A DNA stretch of 64,000 nucleotides from Romboutsia hominis (GTDB taxonomy: Bacteria > Bacillota > Clostridia > Peptostreptococcales > Peptostreptococcaceae): positions 2,767,565 to 2,831,564 of the forward strand of contig NZ_LN650648.1 of assembly GCF_900002575.1 (NCBI RefSeq), in the 5' to 3' direction. Positions 8,851 to 18,862 of this stretch are shown piece by piece (positions within the stretch are counted from its first letter, which is position 1; every line of letters starts with the position of its first letter). The translations under genes were made by a program, and so were the position numbers. The notes below the pieces were generated by a model, which saw only the letters and a program-made list of their open reading frames with translations, was not told the DNA's origin and did not search any database.

Positions 8851-11523
8851 TTATCTACCACAACATTTTTTGTATTTCTTTCCACTCCCACAAGGGCAAT
8901 CATCATTTCTTCCTACTGTTTCTTCTTTTCTAACAGTTTTGTTTGATGATTCTTCATCAGTATTTGATGATAAGTGATTAACATCTATAACCTGTTTTCT
9001 TTCTACAGGCTCTTCTATAGTTATATTAAATAGGTATCTTACAGTATCTTCTTTGATATGCTTAGTCATTTCATCAAACATATCAAATCCTTCCATTTTG
9101 TATGCAACTACTGGATCTTGTTGACCTATTGCACGAAGACCTATACCTTGACGCAATTGATCCATTGCATCTATGTGATCTATCCAATGGTTATCTACTG
9201 ATTGAAGTAATACTACTCTTTCAACTTCTCTCATTCTTTCAGATCCTATTCTTTCCTCTTTACCTTGATATATCTTCATTGCTATGTTATAAACCTCTTC
9301 TACTATTTGAGTAGTATTAAGTTTTTCCACATCTGGTATTTCTATACTTCCTTTTGGTAGGAATACATGATATAAGTAATCCCTAAATCCAACGAAATTA
9401 AATCCATTTTCTAAAGTATATGCAGCTACTGTGTCTTCTATTATAGATAAAATCATGCCTTGTATTTGTTCTTGTAAGTTTTCACCCTCTAATACACGTC
9501 TTCTCTCAGCGTAGATTATTTCTCTTTGCTTATTCATAACATCATCATATTGAAGTACATGTTTTCTTATACCAAAGTTTCTACCTTCAACTTTCTTTTG
9601 AGCACTTTCTATTGATTTAGTTAACATCTTATGCTCTATAGGCATATCTTCTTCAAGACCTATTTTTTCGACAACAGAAGTTATTCTCTCACTTCCGAAT
9701 AATCTCATAAGGTCATCTTCTAAAGATATATAGAATCTTGAACTACCTGGGTCCCCTTGACGACCAGCACGTCCTCTTAACTGATTATCTATTCTTCTAG
9801 ATTCATGTCTTTCTGTACCTATGATAGCTAAACCACCAGCTTTTAAAACTTCTTCTTGCTCTGCTTGAGTTTGCGCTTTATATTTTGCATATAATTTTAC
9901 GTATTCTTCTCTAGCTGCAAATAAGTCTTCATTTCCTTCTTTTTCTATTCCCTCTAATGATGAATCTACTTTATTTATAATGTCTTCTTCGTATCCCATT
10001 TTCTTCATTTCTTTTTTAGTTAAGAAAGTAGGGTTACCTCCTAGAACTATATCCGTACCACGACCTGCCATGTTAGTTGCTATTGTTACTGCTCCTAATC
10101 TACCAGCTTGTGATATTATTTCTGCTTCTTTTTCATGGTATTTTGCATTTAATACTTCATGCTTTATTCCTCTTCTTTTTAATAGATGAGATAATAATTC
10201 TGAAGTTTCTATTGAAACTGTACCTACTAGTATAGGTTGCTTTGTTTTATGTCTTTCTATTATATCCTCAGCAACTGCATTAAATTTACCTTTCATATTT
10301 TTATATACAGAGTCTGGTAAATCTTCTCTTTGTATCCCTTTATTTGTAGGTATTTGAACAACATCCATTTTATATATTGCTTTAAATTCTTCTTCTTCAG
10401 TTTTAGCTGTACCTGTCATACCTGATAACTTGTTGTACATTCTGAAGTAATTTTGGAATGTTACAGTAGCTAATGTTTTTGATTCCCTTTGTATTCTTAA
10501 ACCTTCTTTAGCTTCTATAGCTTGGTGTAATCCTTCAGAGTATCTTCTACCAAACATAAGTCTTCCTGTAAATTCATCAACTATAACTATTTCTCCATCT
10601 TTAGATACATAGTCAACATCACGCTTCATTATAACGTGCGCTTTTAATGCTTGGTTTATATGATGATATAACTCTATATGAGCTACATCAGTTATATTAT
10701 CAACATTGAAGTAAATTTCTGATTTTTGTATACCTGATTCTGTTAAAGATACCGCTTTTTGTTTTTCTTCTATCTCATAGTCATCTGGCTTTAGTGTTAA
10801 TACAAATGTATTTGCATCCGAATATAAGTGAGTAGATTTATCTCCAGGTCCTGATATGATAAGAGGAGTTCTTGCTTCATCGACAAGTATTGAATCGACC
10901 TCATCCACTATAGCATAGTTTAATTCTCTTTGAACCATTTGTTCTTTATGTATTACCATATTATCTTTTAAGTAATCAAACCCATACTCATTATTTGTTC
11001 CATAAGTTATGTCACATTGATATTGTTCTCTTCTAACTTCTGGAGTTTGACCGTGAACTATTACACCTACAGTCATTCCTAAAAACTCATATACTTTTCC
11101 CATTTGCTCTTTATCACGTTTTGCTAAGTAATCATTTACAGTTACTACATGTACCCCTTTTCCTGTAAGAGCGTTTAGGTATACTGGAGCTGTTGCAACC
11201 AATGTTTTACCTTCCCCTGTTTTCATCTCTGCTATTCTACCTTGATGTAGCACTATCCCACCTATAAGCTGTACTCTATAGTGTCTCATACCTAGTACTC
11301 TTTTAGATGCTTCTCTAACTACAGCAAATGCTTCTGGTAAAATACTATCTATACTTTCTCCACCATCTAGTCTTTCTCTGAATATATTAGTCATATTCTT
11401 AAGTTCTTTATCTGTCATAGGCTCGAACTTTGATTCTAAAGAGTCTATTTCATCAACTATCTTATTGAATTTTTTTAGTTCTCTTTTATCTGCCATATTG
11501 AATAAATTATCTAAAAAACCCAT
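8851..11523 (-). CDS. secA: Protein translocase motor subunit SecA
   Basis: The ATPase that drives preproteins through SecYEG at the cytoplasmic membrane. I start at ATG 11523 (MGFLDNLFN), because GGAGAG lies about 9 nt upstream; in-frame ATGs further upstream would put the ribosome-binding site inside the coding region. This gives 890 residues. The sequence shows Walker [10 protein letters not shown], the DEAD-like [16 protein letters not shown], the second helicase lobe motifs ([26 protein letters not shown]), and the C-terminal zinc-binding [15 protein letters not shown], which contacts SecB or ribosomes in other bacteria. Peptostreptococcaceae commonly carry a second, accessory SecA2; the length and zinc tail here fit the housekeeping SecA1. 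It is followed by prfB. Confidence 0.97.
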   Translation of the reverse strand: MGFLDNLFNMADKRELKKFNKIVDEIDSLESKFEPMTDKELKNMTNIFRERLDGGESIDSILPEAFAVVREASKRVLGMRHYRVQLIGGIVLHQGRIAEMKTGEGKTLVATAPVYLNALTGKGVHVVTVNDYLAKRDKEQMGKVYEFLGMTVGVIVHGQTPEVRREQYQCDITYGTNNEYGFDYLKDNMVIHKEQMVQRELNYAIVDEVDSILVDEARTPLIISGPGDKSTHLYSDANTFVLTLKPDDYEIEEKQKAVSLTESGIQKSEIYFNVDNITDVAHIELYHHINQALKAHVIMKRDVDYVSKDGEIVIVDEFTGRLMFGRRYSEGLHQAIEAKEGLRIQRESKTLATVTFQNYFRMYNKLSGMTGTAKTEEEEFKAIYKMDVVQIPTNKGIQREDLPDSVYKNMKGKFNAVAEDIIERHKTKQPILVGTVSIETSELLSHLLKRRGIKHEVLNAKYHEKEAEIISQAGRLGAVTIATNMAGRGTDIVLGGNPTFLTKKEMKKMGYEEDIINKVDSSLEGIEKEGNEDLFAAREEYVKLYAKYKAQTQAEQEEVLKAGGLAIIGTERHESRRIDNQLRGRAGRQGDPGSSRFYISLEDDLMRLFGSERITSVVEKIGLEEDMPIEHKMLTKSIESAQKKVEGRNFGIRKHVLQYDDVMNKQREIIYAERRRVLEGENLQEQIQGMILSIIEDTVAAYTLENGFNFVGFRDYLYHVFLPKGSIEIPDVEKLNTTQIVEEVYNIAMKIYQGKEERIGSERMREVERVVLLQSVDNHWIDHIDAMDQLRQGIGLRAIGQQDPVVAYKMEGFDMFDEMTKHIKEDTVRYLFNITIEEPVERKQVIDVNHLSSNTDEESSNKTVRKEETVGRNDDCPCGSGKKYKKCCGR

Positions 11524-11642
11524 GTTTAGCATCTCTCCTCGCTCATTTATTGTACTATTATACATTTTACCATAAAAACAATAGATTTTATATTGTTATA
11601 TTTACCATGTATTTACTTGATCTCGCTTAATATCTACAAACA

Positions 11643-11696
11643 AAATAAATGCCACTAACAAAGATTTTATATGTCTTTAATTAGTGGCATTATTTT
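11643..11696 (-). terminator. Terminator after hpf
   Basis: The stem TGCCACTAA/TTAGTGGCA on the minus strand is followed by TTTATTTTG. It lies 25 nt past the hpf stop and before the secA leader. Confidence 0.75.
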
Positions 11697-11721
11697 TAAT
11701 ATATAAATACATTAATACAGA

Positions 11722-12270
11722 TTACTCATGTTCTATCATCCCATATCCACCATTTCTACGTCTATAAACTATAGAAATATCATCAGTATCAACATTTCTG
11801 AACATATAGAAATCATGTCCTATAAGATCCATTTGTAAAACAGCTTCTTCTGCACTCATAGGCTTCATATCAAATTTCTTATGTCTTTCTATAACTATGT
11901 CTATATTTTCTTCATCCTCAGAATAATCACTATCCTCTAATAAATCATCTGTTTGATATCTTATACTCTCATTTACATGGTGTCTATCCTGCAATCTTTT
12001 TTTATATTTTCTTAATTGCGTATTTAATTTATCGTATACAACATCTATAGCAGCATATAAATTTTCTTCTATATCTTCTGCTCTTATTATTGGTCCACTT
12101 ATAGGGATTATTGTTACTTCTATTTTGTGTCTAGCTTTTTTAGCACTAACAGTTACTTTAGCCTCTGTTGATGGATGAAGATAATAATCTAACTTACCTA
12201 TTTTTTCTTCTATCGATGACTTTATTCCATCTGTTAGTTCTATTTGTTTTCCAGATATAATTATATTCAT
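11722..12270 (-). CDS. hpf: Ribosome hibernation promoting factor, long form
   Basis: A 182-residue protein with the N-terminal ribosome-binding RaiA/HPF domain (MNIIISGKQIELTDGIKSSI start, basic helix LRKYKKRLQDRHH), an acidic linker (LLEDSDYSEDEENIDI), and the C-terminal dimerisation domain typical of long HPF (KPMSAEEAVLQMDLIGHDFYMFRNVDTD...VYRRRNGGYGMIEHE). Long HPF drives formation of inactive 100S ribosome dimers in stationary phase. A structured RNA with its own terminator lies 315 nt upstream on the same strand, the arrangement known for the raiA RNA. The gap between them is AT-rich and probably holds the hpf promoter. Confidence 0.96.
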   Translation of the reverse strand: MNIIISGKQIELTDGIKSSIEEKIGKLDYYLHPSTEAKVTVSAKKARHKIEVTIIPISGPIIRAEDIEENLYAAIDVVYDKLNTQLRKYKKRLQDRHHVNESIRYQTDDLLEDSDYSEDEENIDIVIERHKKFDMKPMSAEEAVLQMDLIGHDFYMFRNVDTDDISIVYRRRNGGYGMIEHE

Positions 12271-12596
12271 AAGAACATCTCCCTTCGGTTATAACGGTAT
12301 AAAACTTATATTTTATACTTACATAATATATTCTATATCGACTTATACAATCCTTTATTTTTATTGTTTACTTTTATAATTTATTATATTCAAATAAAGT
12401 TATATTATTTTATTTATTAATATTTACTATTATCATGTGGATTAATGTTTTTATTACCTTTGTGGATAATGTGGATAAATTTGTTAATAACTCTTAAATA
12501 CTGTATTTCTAGCTATTCATAATTCTTCAACTATCCACATATATCAATAATAGTTGTGATTAATTTGTGAATTATTGTCGTAATTTAAATTTTTGT
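12271..12596. other. AT-rich intergenic region upstream of hpf
   Basis: About 325 bases without a gene. It holds the hpf ribosome-binding site (AGGGAGAT region) and very AT-rich sequence with several TTATCCACA-like runs around 12470-12545 (GTGGATAA, TTATCCACAT) that resemble scattered DnaA-box fragments. None is organised as a clear origin. No other structured element was recognised. Confidence 0.4.
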
Positions 12597-12626
12597 AAAA
12601 AAAAAGCACCTCTGAAGGTACTTTTG
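12597..12626 (-). terminator. Terminator of the raiA RNA
   Basis: The minus-strand hairpin AAAGTACCTTCAGAGGTGCTTT is followed by a run of T, directly after the closing stem of the structured RNA. Confidence 0.85.
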
Positions 12627-12834
12627 AATATTTAGCTGACCTGGTTTTTGACCCCACACTCGCCTACTGGAGGGTTCGCTTGGGTTTGCCGCACTACTAG
12701 CTCTCTCGATTTTATATCGGTAGGTCTTACTTCTAAGCCGCACCATGATCATTAACCCAATTTTTAGTGTTAACTTACGTGGATCCCTTTGCCTGCGACT
12801 GGCTTGGACTTTCAACCACAGACCTAAATATTAC
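12627..12834 (-). ncRNA. Structured non-coding RNA, probable raiA RNA
   Basis: A GC-richer, roughly 208-nt island in AT-rich DNA with its own consensus promoter at its 5' end and an intrinsic terminator at its 3' end, so a discrete transcript is expected. Its ends close with a perfect 9-bp stem (AATATTTAG at 12832-12824 with CTAAATATT at 12635-12627), followed inward by CTG..CAG and TGGTT/AACCA pairing. No convincing protein is encoded. A structured RNA of about 200 nt directly upstream of hpf (raiA) in a clostridium matches the described raiA RNA motif, linked to sporulation and aerotolerance in Clostridium. I identify it by size, structure and location, not by alignment to a covariance model. 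It lacks SRP, tmRNA, RNase P and 6S hallmarks. Confidence 0.75.
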
Positions 12835-12840
12835 TTATCT

Positions 12841-12869
12841 ATTTTAATATTTTAGTAACTTAATGTCAA
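12841..12869 (-). promoter_or_regulatory. Sigma-A promoter of the raiA RNA
   Basis: TTGACA at 12869-12864, a 17-nt spacer, then TAAAAT at 12846-12841. Start of transcription is predicted near 12834, at the 5' base of the RNA's closing stem. The match is near-consensus, suggesting strong constitutive expression. Confidence 0.8.
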
Positions 12870-12877
12870 TAGTAATT

Positions 12878-13648
12878 TTAGGTATCAATGGTTCTAGTTA
12901 AAAATGTTATCACTGTAACCCTATTTACATTATTTAACTTTAATATTTTTGATATTTCATTTACTGTTGACCCTGTTGTAAAAATATCATCCACTAATAA
13001 AATATTCTTATTTTTTAATTTGAATGATTCTTCCTTTAATTCAAATACATTCTTTAATTCTTTCTTCCTCTCTTCTTTATTCAATTTGTAAAGTCTTTTT
13101 GTATTTTCAGTTCTTACAATTATATCTAAAACATCTTTACCTAATATCTCACCTAAGTACTTAGCTATTTTCTCTGATTGATTAAAACCTCTTTTTCTTT
13201 GTCTTTTTTTATGAAGTGGAACAAACAAAATATAATCAAATTCTAAAGGCTCTAGGTCTATCCTTTCTTTCATTATAGTCGCTATATATCTACTCATATA
13301 TGTCTTACTATTATACTTTAATCCAAAAACTACTTTTTTGCTAAATTCACTATATTCTATACATGATATAGCTCTATCAAAATAAAAAGATTTACATTTA
13401 CAATATCTACAATTGTAAGTATCTATTTCTCCTAAAGAATCATTGATAGTTGGTTTTCCACATTTTAGGCATCCATCTAATATAAAATGTAATTCCTTAA
13501 AGCAAGATGTACATAATGAATATGTATTTGTAGTTTTTATAGGATTGTTGCAAATTATACAAGATATATTATCTGGATACAATAATTCTAAACTTGTATG
13601 AAATATTTCTCTTATTAGTTTTTGTTTATGTATTAAGAAATTATACAT
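12878..13648 (-). CDS. comFC: ComF family protein (competence-associated phosphoribosyltransferase fold)
   Basis: A 256-residue protein with an N-terminal four-cysteine zinc region (CIICNNPI, CTSCF, CLKCGKP, CRYCKC) and a C-terminal PRTase domain with the PRPP-binding loop ILLVDDIFTTGSTVNEI. ComFC is needed for natural transformation in Bacillus, where it works with the ComFA helicase in DNA import. No comFA is visible here, so its role in this organism is open. Its start is immediately adjacent to the recD2 stop (13649), so the two are likely one transcript. The raiA RNA promoter starts just after its stop. Confidence 0.93.
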   Translation of the reverse strand: MYNFLIHKQKLIREIFHTSLELLYPDNISCIICNNPIKTTNTYSLCTSCFKELHFILDGCLKCGKPTINDSLGEIDTYNCRYCKCKSFYFDRAISCIEYSEFSKKVVFGLKYNSKTYMSRYIATIMKERIDLEPLEFDYILFVPLHKKRQRKRGFNQSEKIAKYLGEILGKDVLDIIVRTENTKRLYKLNKEERKKELKNVFELKEESFKLKNKNILLVDDIFTTGSTVNEISKILKLNNVNRVTVITFLTRTIDT

Positions 13649-15877
13649 CTATTTAATTAACAAACCTTCTTCCTTAAATTTATTTAGCTTATAGGATAAA
13701 TTTGAATGTCTATTATTAATTCTATTGTTCTTTATCATGTATTCTAAATACTTTACATCTCCTACTAGTACAACTAGTTTTTTTGCTCTAGTTACTGCTG
13801 TATATAATAAATTTCTACTTAAAAGCATTGGTGGAGCCCAGGTTATAGGTATTACAACTACTGGAAACTCACTTCCTTGACTTTTATGAATAGTAGTACA
13901 ATAACTATGATCTAACTCATCTAGCTCATCATAGGTATATGATACAATTTTGACTTGATCAAATATAACGTATACTATCCTTTTATCTTTATCTATATGA
14001 TATACATATCCAATATCACCATTGTATATACCTTCTCCACTATCAGTTTTATCCTCATTCTCCCATTTTCTAGTATAATTATTTTTTATTTGCATGACTT
14101 TATCGCCAACTCTAAAAATCCTTCGTTGGAAATTTTCTTCTACCTTATACTTTTCTGGTTTATTAAGATGCTTTTGAAGTTCTATATTTAAATTTGTAAC
14201 TCCTAAATCTCCTTTTCTCATAGAAGATAAAACTTGTATATCTTTTAATTTATCTACATTATAAAATTTAGGTAATCTCTCACTTACTAAACCTATTATT
14301 TCATTTATTATCTCTTCATTGGTATTTTTTCTTATAAAAAAGAAATCTTTTCCTTTAGAGTTTAAATGTAATGGCTGTCCATTATTTATTTTATGAGCAT
14401 TAACTACTATCATACTTTCTTGAGCTTGCCTAAATATCTCAGTTAATCTAACTACTTTTATAACGCAAGAATCTATCATATCTTTAAGTACATTTCCTGC
14501 ACCTACTGATGGTAATTGGTCACTATCGCCTACTAATATAACCCTTGTTCCAGGTTTAATTGCCCTTAGTAAAGAGTACATTAGTAAAATATCAACCATA
14601 GAAACCTCATCTATTATTATTACATCTGCTTTTATTGGCTCTTCTTCATTTTTCATAAATTGAAGTTCATCACTATCTGTTGCATATCCCATTTCTAGCA
14701 ATCTATGTATAGTCTTAGCCTCTTTACTTGAAGTTTCACTCATCCTCTTTGCTGCTCTTCCTGTTGGGGCAGCTAATACAACTTCTTGATTATTGTTTTC
14801 AAATATTTTTATTATGGTGTTTATAGTAGTGGTTTTTCCTGTTCCCGGACCACCAGTTATTATTACCACTCCACCTTCTATTGCTTCTTTTACAGCTAAC
14901 ATTTGATTGTTAGCAAGCTTTATACCTTCTTCTTTTTCTACTACTCTTATCTCTTCTTCTATATCTATATTTAAATCTTTAAATTCATGCTGAGATAATT
15001 TTATTATTTGTTTACATACTCCATTTTCCGATAAATAGTATGGTATTAAATATATTAGATGTTGATTATCTTTTTTCTCTATATGTATTTTTTGATCATA
15101 TGCAAGTTCTAGTATACACTCTTTTACAAGCTCTCCTTTTACTTCTAATAATTTAATAGCTTCTTGTATAAGGATATTTTCTGGTAGGTATGTATGACCA
15201 TTCCCTAATGATTGGTTTAGAGTATAGAGTATCCCTTGAGAGACTCTATCTTTTGAATTTTTTTCAATTCCTATTTTACTAGCTATATTATCTGCTATTT
15301 TGAATCCAACACCTCTTATATCTTCCGCTAATTTATATGGATTCTTGTTTATAACTTCAATAGCTTTGTTTTTATACTTTTTATATATCTTCATACAGTA
15401 GTTAGGAGTTATTCCATATGGAGAAAGTTCTATTATTATATTTCTAAGCTCTCTATTTTCTTCATAGCTTTTTACTATCTGATCTATTTTCTTTTGACCT
15501 ATACCATCCACTTCACTCAGCCTATGAGGATTATTTTGAATTATATCTAATGTACTTACTCCAAACTTATCCACTATTTTTTTTGCCATTTTTTCTCCGA
15601 TTCCATGTATCATACCAGAAGATAAGTATACATATATCCCCTCCAGAGATGTTGGTGTTACTGGCATAAATTTATTTACTTCAAACTGAGTTCCATAAGT
15701 TTTATGATTTGTCCATTTTCCTTCAACTTCTATGCTTTCCCCCACCGATAAAGTAGGCATACAACCAACTATGACTACTTCATTATCTGAGTTAGCCAAG
15801 TGGGCTATAGTGTACCCATTATCCTCATTTTTAAATACTATATCACTTATCATTCCTTCTAATCTTTCCATATTCAT
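13649..15877 (-). CDS. recD2: RecD2-type ATP-dependent DNA helicase
   Basis: A 742-residue RecD-like helicase of the RecBC-independent class, a 5'-3' enzyme implicated in DNA repair and replication fork maintenance. N-terminal OB-like and helix-hairpin-helix segments are present (GIGEKMAKKIVDKFG, VDGIGQKKIDQIV, GVGFKIADNIASKIG). Next are Walker A GGPGTGKTTT near residue 340, Walker B VIIIDEVSMVD, and C-terminal superfamily 1 motifs (TTIHKSQGSEFPVVVIP, LLYTAVTRAKKL). The long N-terminal extension separates RecD2 from true RecD. It heads the recD2-comFC unit, and its upstream gap carries the metK terminator. Confidence 0.96.
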   Translation of the reverse strand: MNMERLEGMISDIVFKNEDNGYTIAHLANSDNEVVIVGCMPTLSVGESIEVEGKWTNHKTYGTQFEVNKFMPVTPTSLEGIYVYLSSGMIHGIGEKMAKKIVDKFGVSTLDIIQNNPHRLSEVDGIGQKKIDQIVKSYEENRELRNIIIELSPYGITPNYCMKIYKKYKNKAIEVINKNPYKLAEDIRGVGFKIADNIASKIGIEKNSKDRVSQGILYTLNQSLGNGHTYLPENILIQEAIKLLEVKGELVKECILELAYDQKIHIEKKDNQHLIYLIPYYLSENGVCKQIIKLSQHEFKDLNIDIEEEIRVVEKEEGIKLANNQMLAVKEAIEGGVVIITGGPGTGKTTTINTIIKIFENNNQEVVLAAPTGRAAKRMSETSSKEAKTIHRLLEMGYATDSDELQFMKNEEEPIKADVIIIDEVSMVDILLMYSLLRAIKPGTRVILVGDSDQLPSVGAGNVLKDMIDSCVIKVVRLTEIFRQAQESMIVVNAHKINNGQPLHLNSKGKDFFFIRKNTNEEIINEIIGLVSERLPKFYNVDKLKDIQVLSSMRKGDLGVTNLNIELQKHLNKPEKYKVEENFQRRIFRVGDKVMQIKNNYTRKWENEDKTDSGEGIYNGDIGYVYHIDKDKRIVYVIFDQVKIVSYTYDELDELDHSYCTTIHKSQGSEFPVVVIPITWAPPMLLSRNLLYTAVTRAKKLVVLVGDVKYLEYMIKNNRINNRHSNLSYKLNKFKEEGLLIK

Positions 15878-15939
15878 CTCCTACAACCCATAATATTTCT
15901 ATCGTTCACTTAAGTTGTATTTATTATACCTTTTATACC

Positions 15940-15973
15940 AAAAAAATTCACCCCTTTAAATGGGGTGAATTAT
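15940..15973 (-). terminator. Terminator after metK
   Basis: The stem AATTCACCCC/GGGGTGAATT with ATTTAAA in the loop is followed by TTTTTT on the minus strand, about 17 nt past the metK stop. Confidence 0.9.
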
Positions 15974-15989
15974 CTATAGTTATTTTAAA

Positions 15990-17183
15990 TTATTGTCCTA
16001 ATGCTTCTTTTCTTAATAGCTCTGCTTTATCAGTTCTTTCCCATGGTAAATCTATATCTGTTCTACCAAAATGACCATAAGCTGCTACTTGCTTGTATAT
16101 AGGTCTTCTTAAGTCTAAGTCTCTTATTATTGCTCCTGGTCTTAAATCGAAGTGTTTATTTACTAATTCTACTAATTTAGATTCTTCAACTTTTCCAGTT
16201 CCAAAAGTATCTATAAATACTGATAATGGTCTAGCAACACCTATTGCATAAGCTAACTCTATTTCACATTTATCTGCTAGTCCTGCTGCTACTATATTTT
16301 TAGCTACATATCTTGCTGCATAAGCTGCTGATCTATCAACCTTTGTTGGATCTTTTCCTGAGAATGCTCCTCCACCATGTCTTGAGTATCCTCCGTAAGT
16401 ATCTATTATTATTTTTCTTCCTGTAAGACCTGTATCTCCTTGTGGTCCTCCTATAACGAATCTTCCTGTTGGGTTGATGTATATTATAGTTTCTTCATCC
16501 ATTAAATCTGCTGGTATAACAGCTTTAATAACATGCTCTATTAAATCTTTTCTTATTGTTTCGTTAGTAACTTCTTCTCCATGTTGAGTTGATATAAGTA
16601 TAGTATGAACTCTAACAGGAGTATTTCCATCGTATTCTATTGTAACTTGAGTCTTTCCATCCGGTCTTAAGTACTCTAAAGTTTTATTTTTTCTAACTTC
16701 TGTTAATCTTCTAGATAGCTTATGAGCTAAAGATATTGGAAGTGGCATTAACTCTTCTGTTTCATTACAAGCGAAACCAAACATTATACCTTGGTCTCCT
16801 GCTCCAACCTTTTCTATTTCATCTTCAGCATTTTCACCTTCTCTATTTTCTAAGGCTTCATCAACACCCATAGCTATATCGCCTGATTGTTCATCTATTG
16901 CAGTTATTACTGCACAAGTATCACAGTCAAATCCATATTTAGCTCTGTCATACCCTATTTCTCTTACTGTTTCTCTTACTAATTTAGGAATGTCTACATA
17001 TGTATTAGTACTTATTTCTCCTGCTACTAATACTAATCCTGTTGTAGTTGTTGTTTCACAAGCTACCCTTGCATGTGGATCTTTCTCTAATAATGCATCT
17101 AGTATAGAATCTGATATTTGGTCACAGATTTTATCTGGATGCCCTTCAGTTACTGATTCCGACGTAAATAAATGTCTTGCCAT
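15990..17183 (-). CDS. metK: S-adenosylmethionine synthetase
   Basis: Makes S-adenosylmethionine from methionine and ATP in the cytoplasm. I choose ATG 17183 ([18 protein letters not shown]), giving 397 residues, because AGGAGGAG is 7 nt upstream; an earlier in-frame ATG at 17210 would contain this site. All three repeated domains are present, with [12 protein letters not shown], the methionine/ATP loop [10 protein letters not shown], and [19 protein letters not shown] near the phosphate-binding site. An SAM-I riboswitch and terminator lie upstream, so transcription should fall when SAM is plentiful. Confidence 0.98.
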   Translation of the reverse strand: MARHLFTSESVTEGHPDKICDQISDSILDALLEKDPHARVACETTTTTGLVLVAGEISTNTYVDIPKLVRETVREIGYDRAKYGFDCDTCAVITAIDEQSGDIAMGVDEALENREGENAEDEIEKVGAGDQGIMFGFACNETEELMPLPISLAHKLSRRLTEVRKNKTLEYLRPDGKTQVTIEYDGNTPVRVHTILISTQHGEEVTNETIRKDLIEHVIKAVIPADLMDEETIIYINPTGRFVIGGPQGDTGLTGRKIIIDTYGGYSRHGGGAFSGKDPTKVDRSAAYAARYVAKNIVAAGLADKCEIELAYAIGVARPLSVFIDTFGTGKVEESKLVELVNKHFDLRPGAIIRDLDLRRPIYKQVAAYGHFGRTDIDLPWERTDKAELLRKEALGQ

Positions 17184-17308
17184 TTGTATCTCCTCCTTAA
17201 TATAATTCATTTTATTTAGATTTGATTTCTAATCATTTATAATGATTTTCACTAAAATACAACCTAATTAAATCTTAAGAGCTAGGAGTTTAGTAATTAT
17301 TTATCTAA

Positions 17309-17341
17309 TAAAAAAACCTCTTCTTATTAAGAAGAGGTTAA
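17309..17341 (-). terminator. Expression-platform terminator of the metK SAM riboswitch
   Basis: The stem AACCTCTTC/GAAGAGGTT with a short loop (TTAATA) is followed by TTTTTTTATT on the minus strand, between aptamer and metK. Confidence 0.92.
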
Positions 17342-17368
17342 TTATTTCGTATATGCTAATTAACTAAC

Positions 17369-17476
17369 CTCATCTCTCAAAACTATAAAGTCTTGTAGGA
17401 TTTAGCACCTTTTCCCTAATGGGTGGTTGCTGGGCTTCACAGGGCCTGTCCCTCCGCCGCTCTTGATAAGGTAATC
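17369..17476 (-). ncRNA. SAM-I riboswitch (S-box)
   Basis: Minus-strand landmarks of the S-box aptamer appear in order: CTTATCAAGAG (P1 5' side), GGAGGGAC, GGCCCTGTGAAGCCC, AGCAACC, AAGGTGCTAAATCC and the closing GAGAGATGAG. It precedes metK and is followed by an intrinsic terminator, the usual off-switch design. Confidence 0.97.
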
Positions 17477-17685
17477 AAGAATTTATTAAGTTATTATTTT
17501 GTATCACTAACTTATATGTTACTACCTTTTTTATATACTGTCAATCTTTTATGCAATAATTTTTTGCTTGTCTATTCAAACTATCTTGTATCCTATTTAA
17601 TAATTTTTTCATATTATATCTTATAAATCTATATAGGTCTTTTTTTATCCTATATTTCATATATTCTTGTGAAGGGGGTGTTCCT
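17477..17685. promoter_or_regulatory. Divergent intergenic region between metK leader and yyaC
   Basis: About 210 AT-rich bases that must hold the metK promoter (minus) and the yyaC promoter (plus). On the plus strand GTCTTTTT, 13 bases, then CATATATT near 17658 resembles a mother-cell sigma-E type promoter just ahead of the yyaC ribosome-binding site. This is a weak inference. Confidence 0.35.
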
Positions 17686-18195
17686 ATGTATCTGGCCAAG
17701 GTCAATTATAATAAAGAAAATGTTGTTGAAATCCTTTGTTCTGTACTTAGAGACATAATAAATGATAATACAGTTGTGGTCTGTATAGGAACAGATCGGG
17801 CTATAGGTGATGCTCTTGGCCCTTTAGTTGGCACTATGCTTAAAAATAGCGACTTTAATTTCCCTGTCTACGGAACCTTAGATAATCCTATTCATGCTTT
17901 AAATATATATGAGTCTATCGAACATATAAAAAAGGCTCATCCTAACGGAAATTTTCTAGCTATTGATGCATGTCTGGGTGCAAAAAATAATATAGGAAAT
18001 ATCCAAGTCAGAGAAGGCCCTATTCTTCCTGGCAAGGGGGTAGGTAAAAAATTACCTCAAATAGGAAACTATTCTATTGTAGGTATTGTAGATAAGATAG
18101 ATGAAAATAATAGATTTTCTTTTAATAACGTTCGACTTAGTTTTATATTAGAACTTGCCGAACTTATATCTTTATCTTTACTTCTTTCTACATGA
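17686..18195 (+). CDS. yyaC: YyaC-family spore protein (HybD-like fold)
   Basis: A 169-residue protein of the DUF1256/YyaC family, annotated in Bacillus as a sporulation protein related in fold to hydrogenase-maturation and Gpr-type germination proteases. Visible family signatures are VVCIGTDRAIGDALGPLVGT (nucleotide-like loop with conserved Asp residues), PVYGTLDNPIHALN, FLAIDACLG and GPILPGKGVGKKLPQIGNYS. AAGGGGGTG precedes the ATG. It is one of two plus-strand protein genes, divergent from metK and convergent with fabZ. It supports the organism being a spore former. Proteolytic activity has not been shown for most members. Confidence 0.92.
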   Translation: MYLAKVNYNKENVVEILCSVLRDIINDNTVVVCIGTDRAIGDALGPLVGTMLKNSDFNFPVYGTLDNPIHALNIYESIEHIKKAHPNGNFLAIDACLGAKNNIGNIQVREGPILPGKGVGKKLPQIGNYSIVGIVDKIDENNRFSFNNVRLSFILELAELISLSLLLST

Positions 18196-18371
18196 CAAAT
18201 CAATATTTAATATAGCCTGTTCTTTAGATTAAATTTTTATAGGTTAGGCTATTTATCTGCTTTTTATTATTTTTAATGTTCTGCATACAAATTTTGACAT
18301 ATAACATATTTCAAAACAATTTTACTTGATTGTTTTATCTAATAATTTACTTACATCATATATCAATCTTA
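18196..18371. other. AT-rich spacer between yyaC and fabZ
   Basis: About 175 bases. Apart from the imperfect hairpin TATAGCCTG...TAGGTTAGGCTAT around 18211-18252, which may help end yyaC transcription, nothing was recognised. Confidence 0.3.
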
Positions 18372-18420
18372 GAAAAATAAAAATAAGGCTATTTCCTTAA
18401 AGGAAATAGCCTTATTTTTA
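18372..18420. terminator. Bidirectional terminator between yyaC and fabZ
   Basis: A long stem AAAAATAAGGCTATTTCC/GGAAATAGCCTTATTTTT is flanked by A/T runs on both sides. It serves both convergent genes. Confidence 0.92.
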
Positions 18421-18846
18421 TTTTTCTACAAGAGCAAACATTAACTCTCCACTACATACTAATTCTTCATTAACAAAAGCTTTTGCCAAAGCTTTTCCAA
18501 TATTTCTTCTTATAGATGTCATTTCAACTTCCATAGTTAATGTATCCCCAGGTCTTACTTCTTTTTTAAATCTAACTTTATCTATACCTGCAAATACACC
18601 TAATTTTCCTCTATTCTCATCTACTGACATCATAGCTACACACCCTACTTGAGCCATAGCTTCTATTATAAGTACTCCTGGCATTATCGGGTATTCTGGG
18701 AAATGACCTTGGAAAAATGGTTCATTTACACTTACATTTTTTATACCTTTAGCTCTTTTTCCCTCTTCTAATTCTATTATCCTATCTACTAATAAAAATG
18801 GATATCTATGTGGTATTAATTCTTTTATTTGGTCTATATTTAACAT
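18418..18846 (-). CDS. fabZ: 3-hydroxyacyl-[acyl-carrier-protein] dehydratase FabZ
   Basis: A 142-residue hot-dog fold dehydratase of type II fatty acid synthesis. The N-terminus [17 protein letters not shown] and the catalytic histidine in [22 protein letters not shown] are diagnostic. GGAGGG precedes the start. It lies 16 nt after mreB on the same strand, away from any other fab genes, and is probably transcribed with mreB. Confidence 0.96.
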   Translation of the reverse strand: MLNIDQIKELIPHRYPFLLVDRIIELEEGKRAKGIKNVSVNEPFFQGHFPEYPIMPGVLIIEAMAQVGCVAMMSVDENRGKLGVFAGIDKVRFKKEVRPGDTLTMEVEMTSIRRNIGKALAKAFVNEELVCSGELMFALVEK

Positions 18847-18862
18847 TTAAGTACCCTCCTAA

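Noticed and set aside
12470-12545. TTATCCACA-like sequences suggesting DnaA boxes or an origin
   Set aside because: Imperfect, few, and not beside dnaA or an unwinding element; AT-rich intergenic DNA gives such matches by chance.
12585-12815. A 76-codon minus-strand open frame
   Set aside because: It covers the structured RNA and its terminator; composition is basic and low-information, and the region folds as an RNA closed by a 9-bp stem.
12627-12834. SRP RNA, because of ACCAGGTCAG near the 3' end
   Set aside because: The conserved SRP tetraloop and GGAAGCAGCC segment that should follow are absent.
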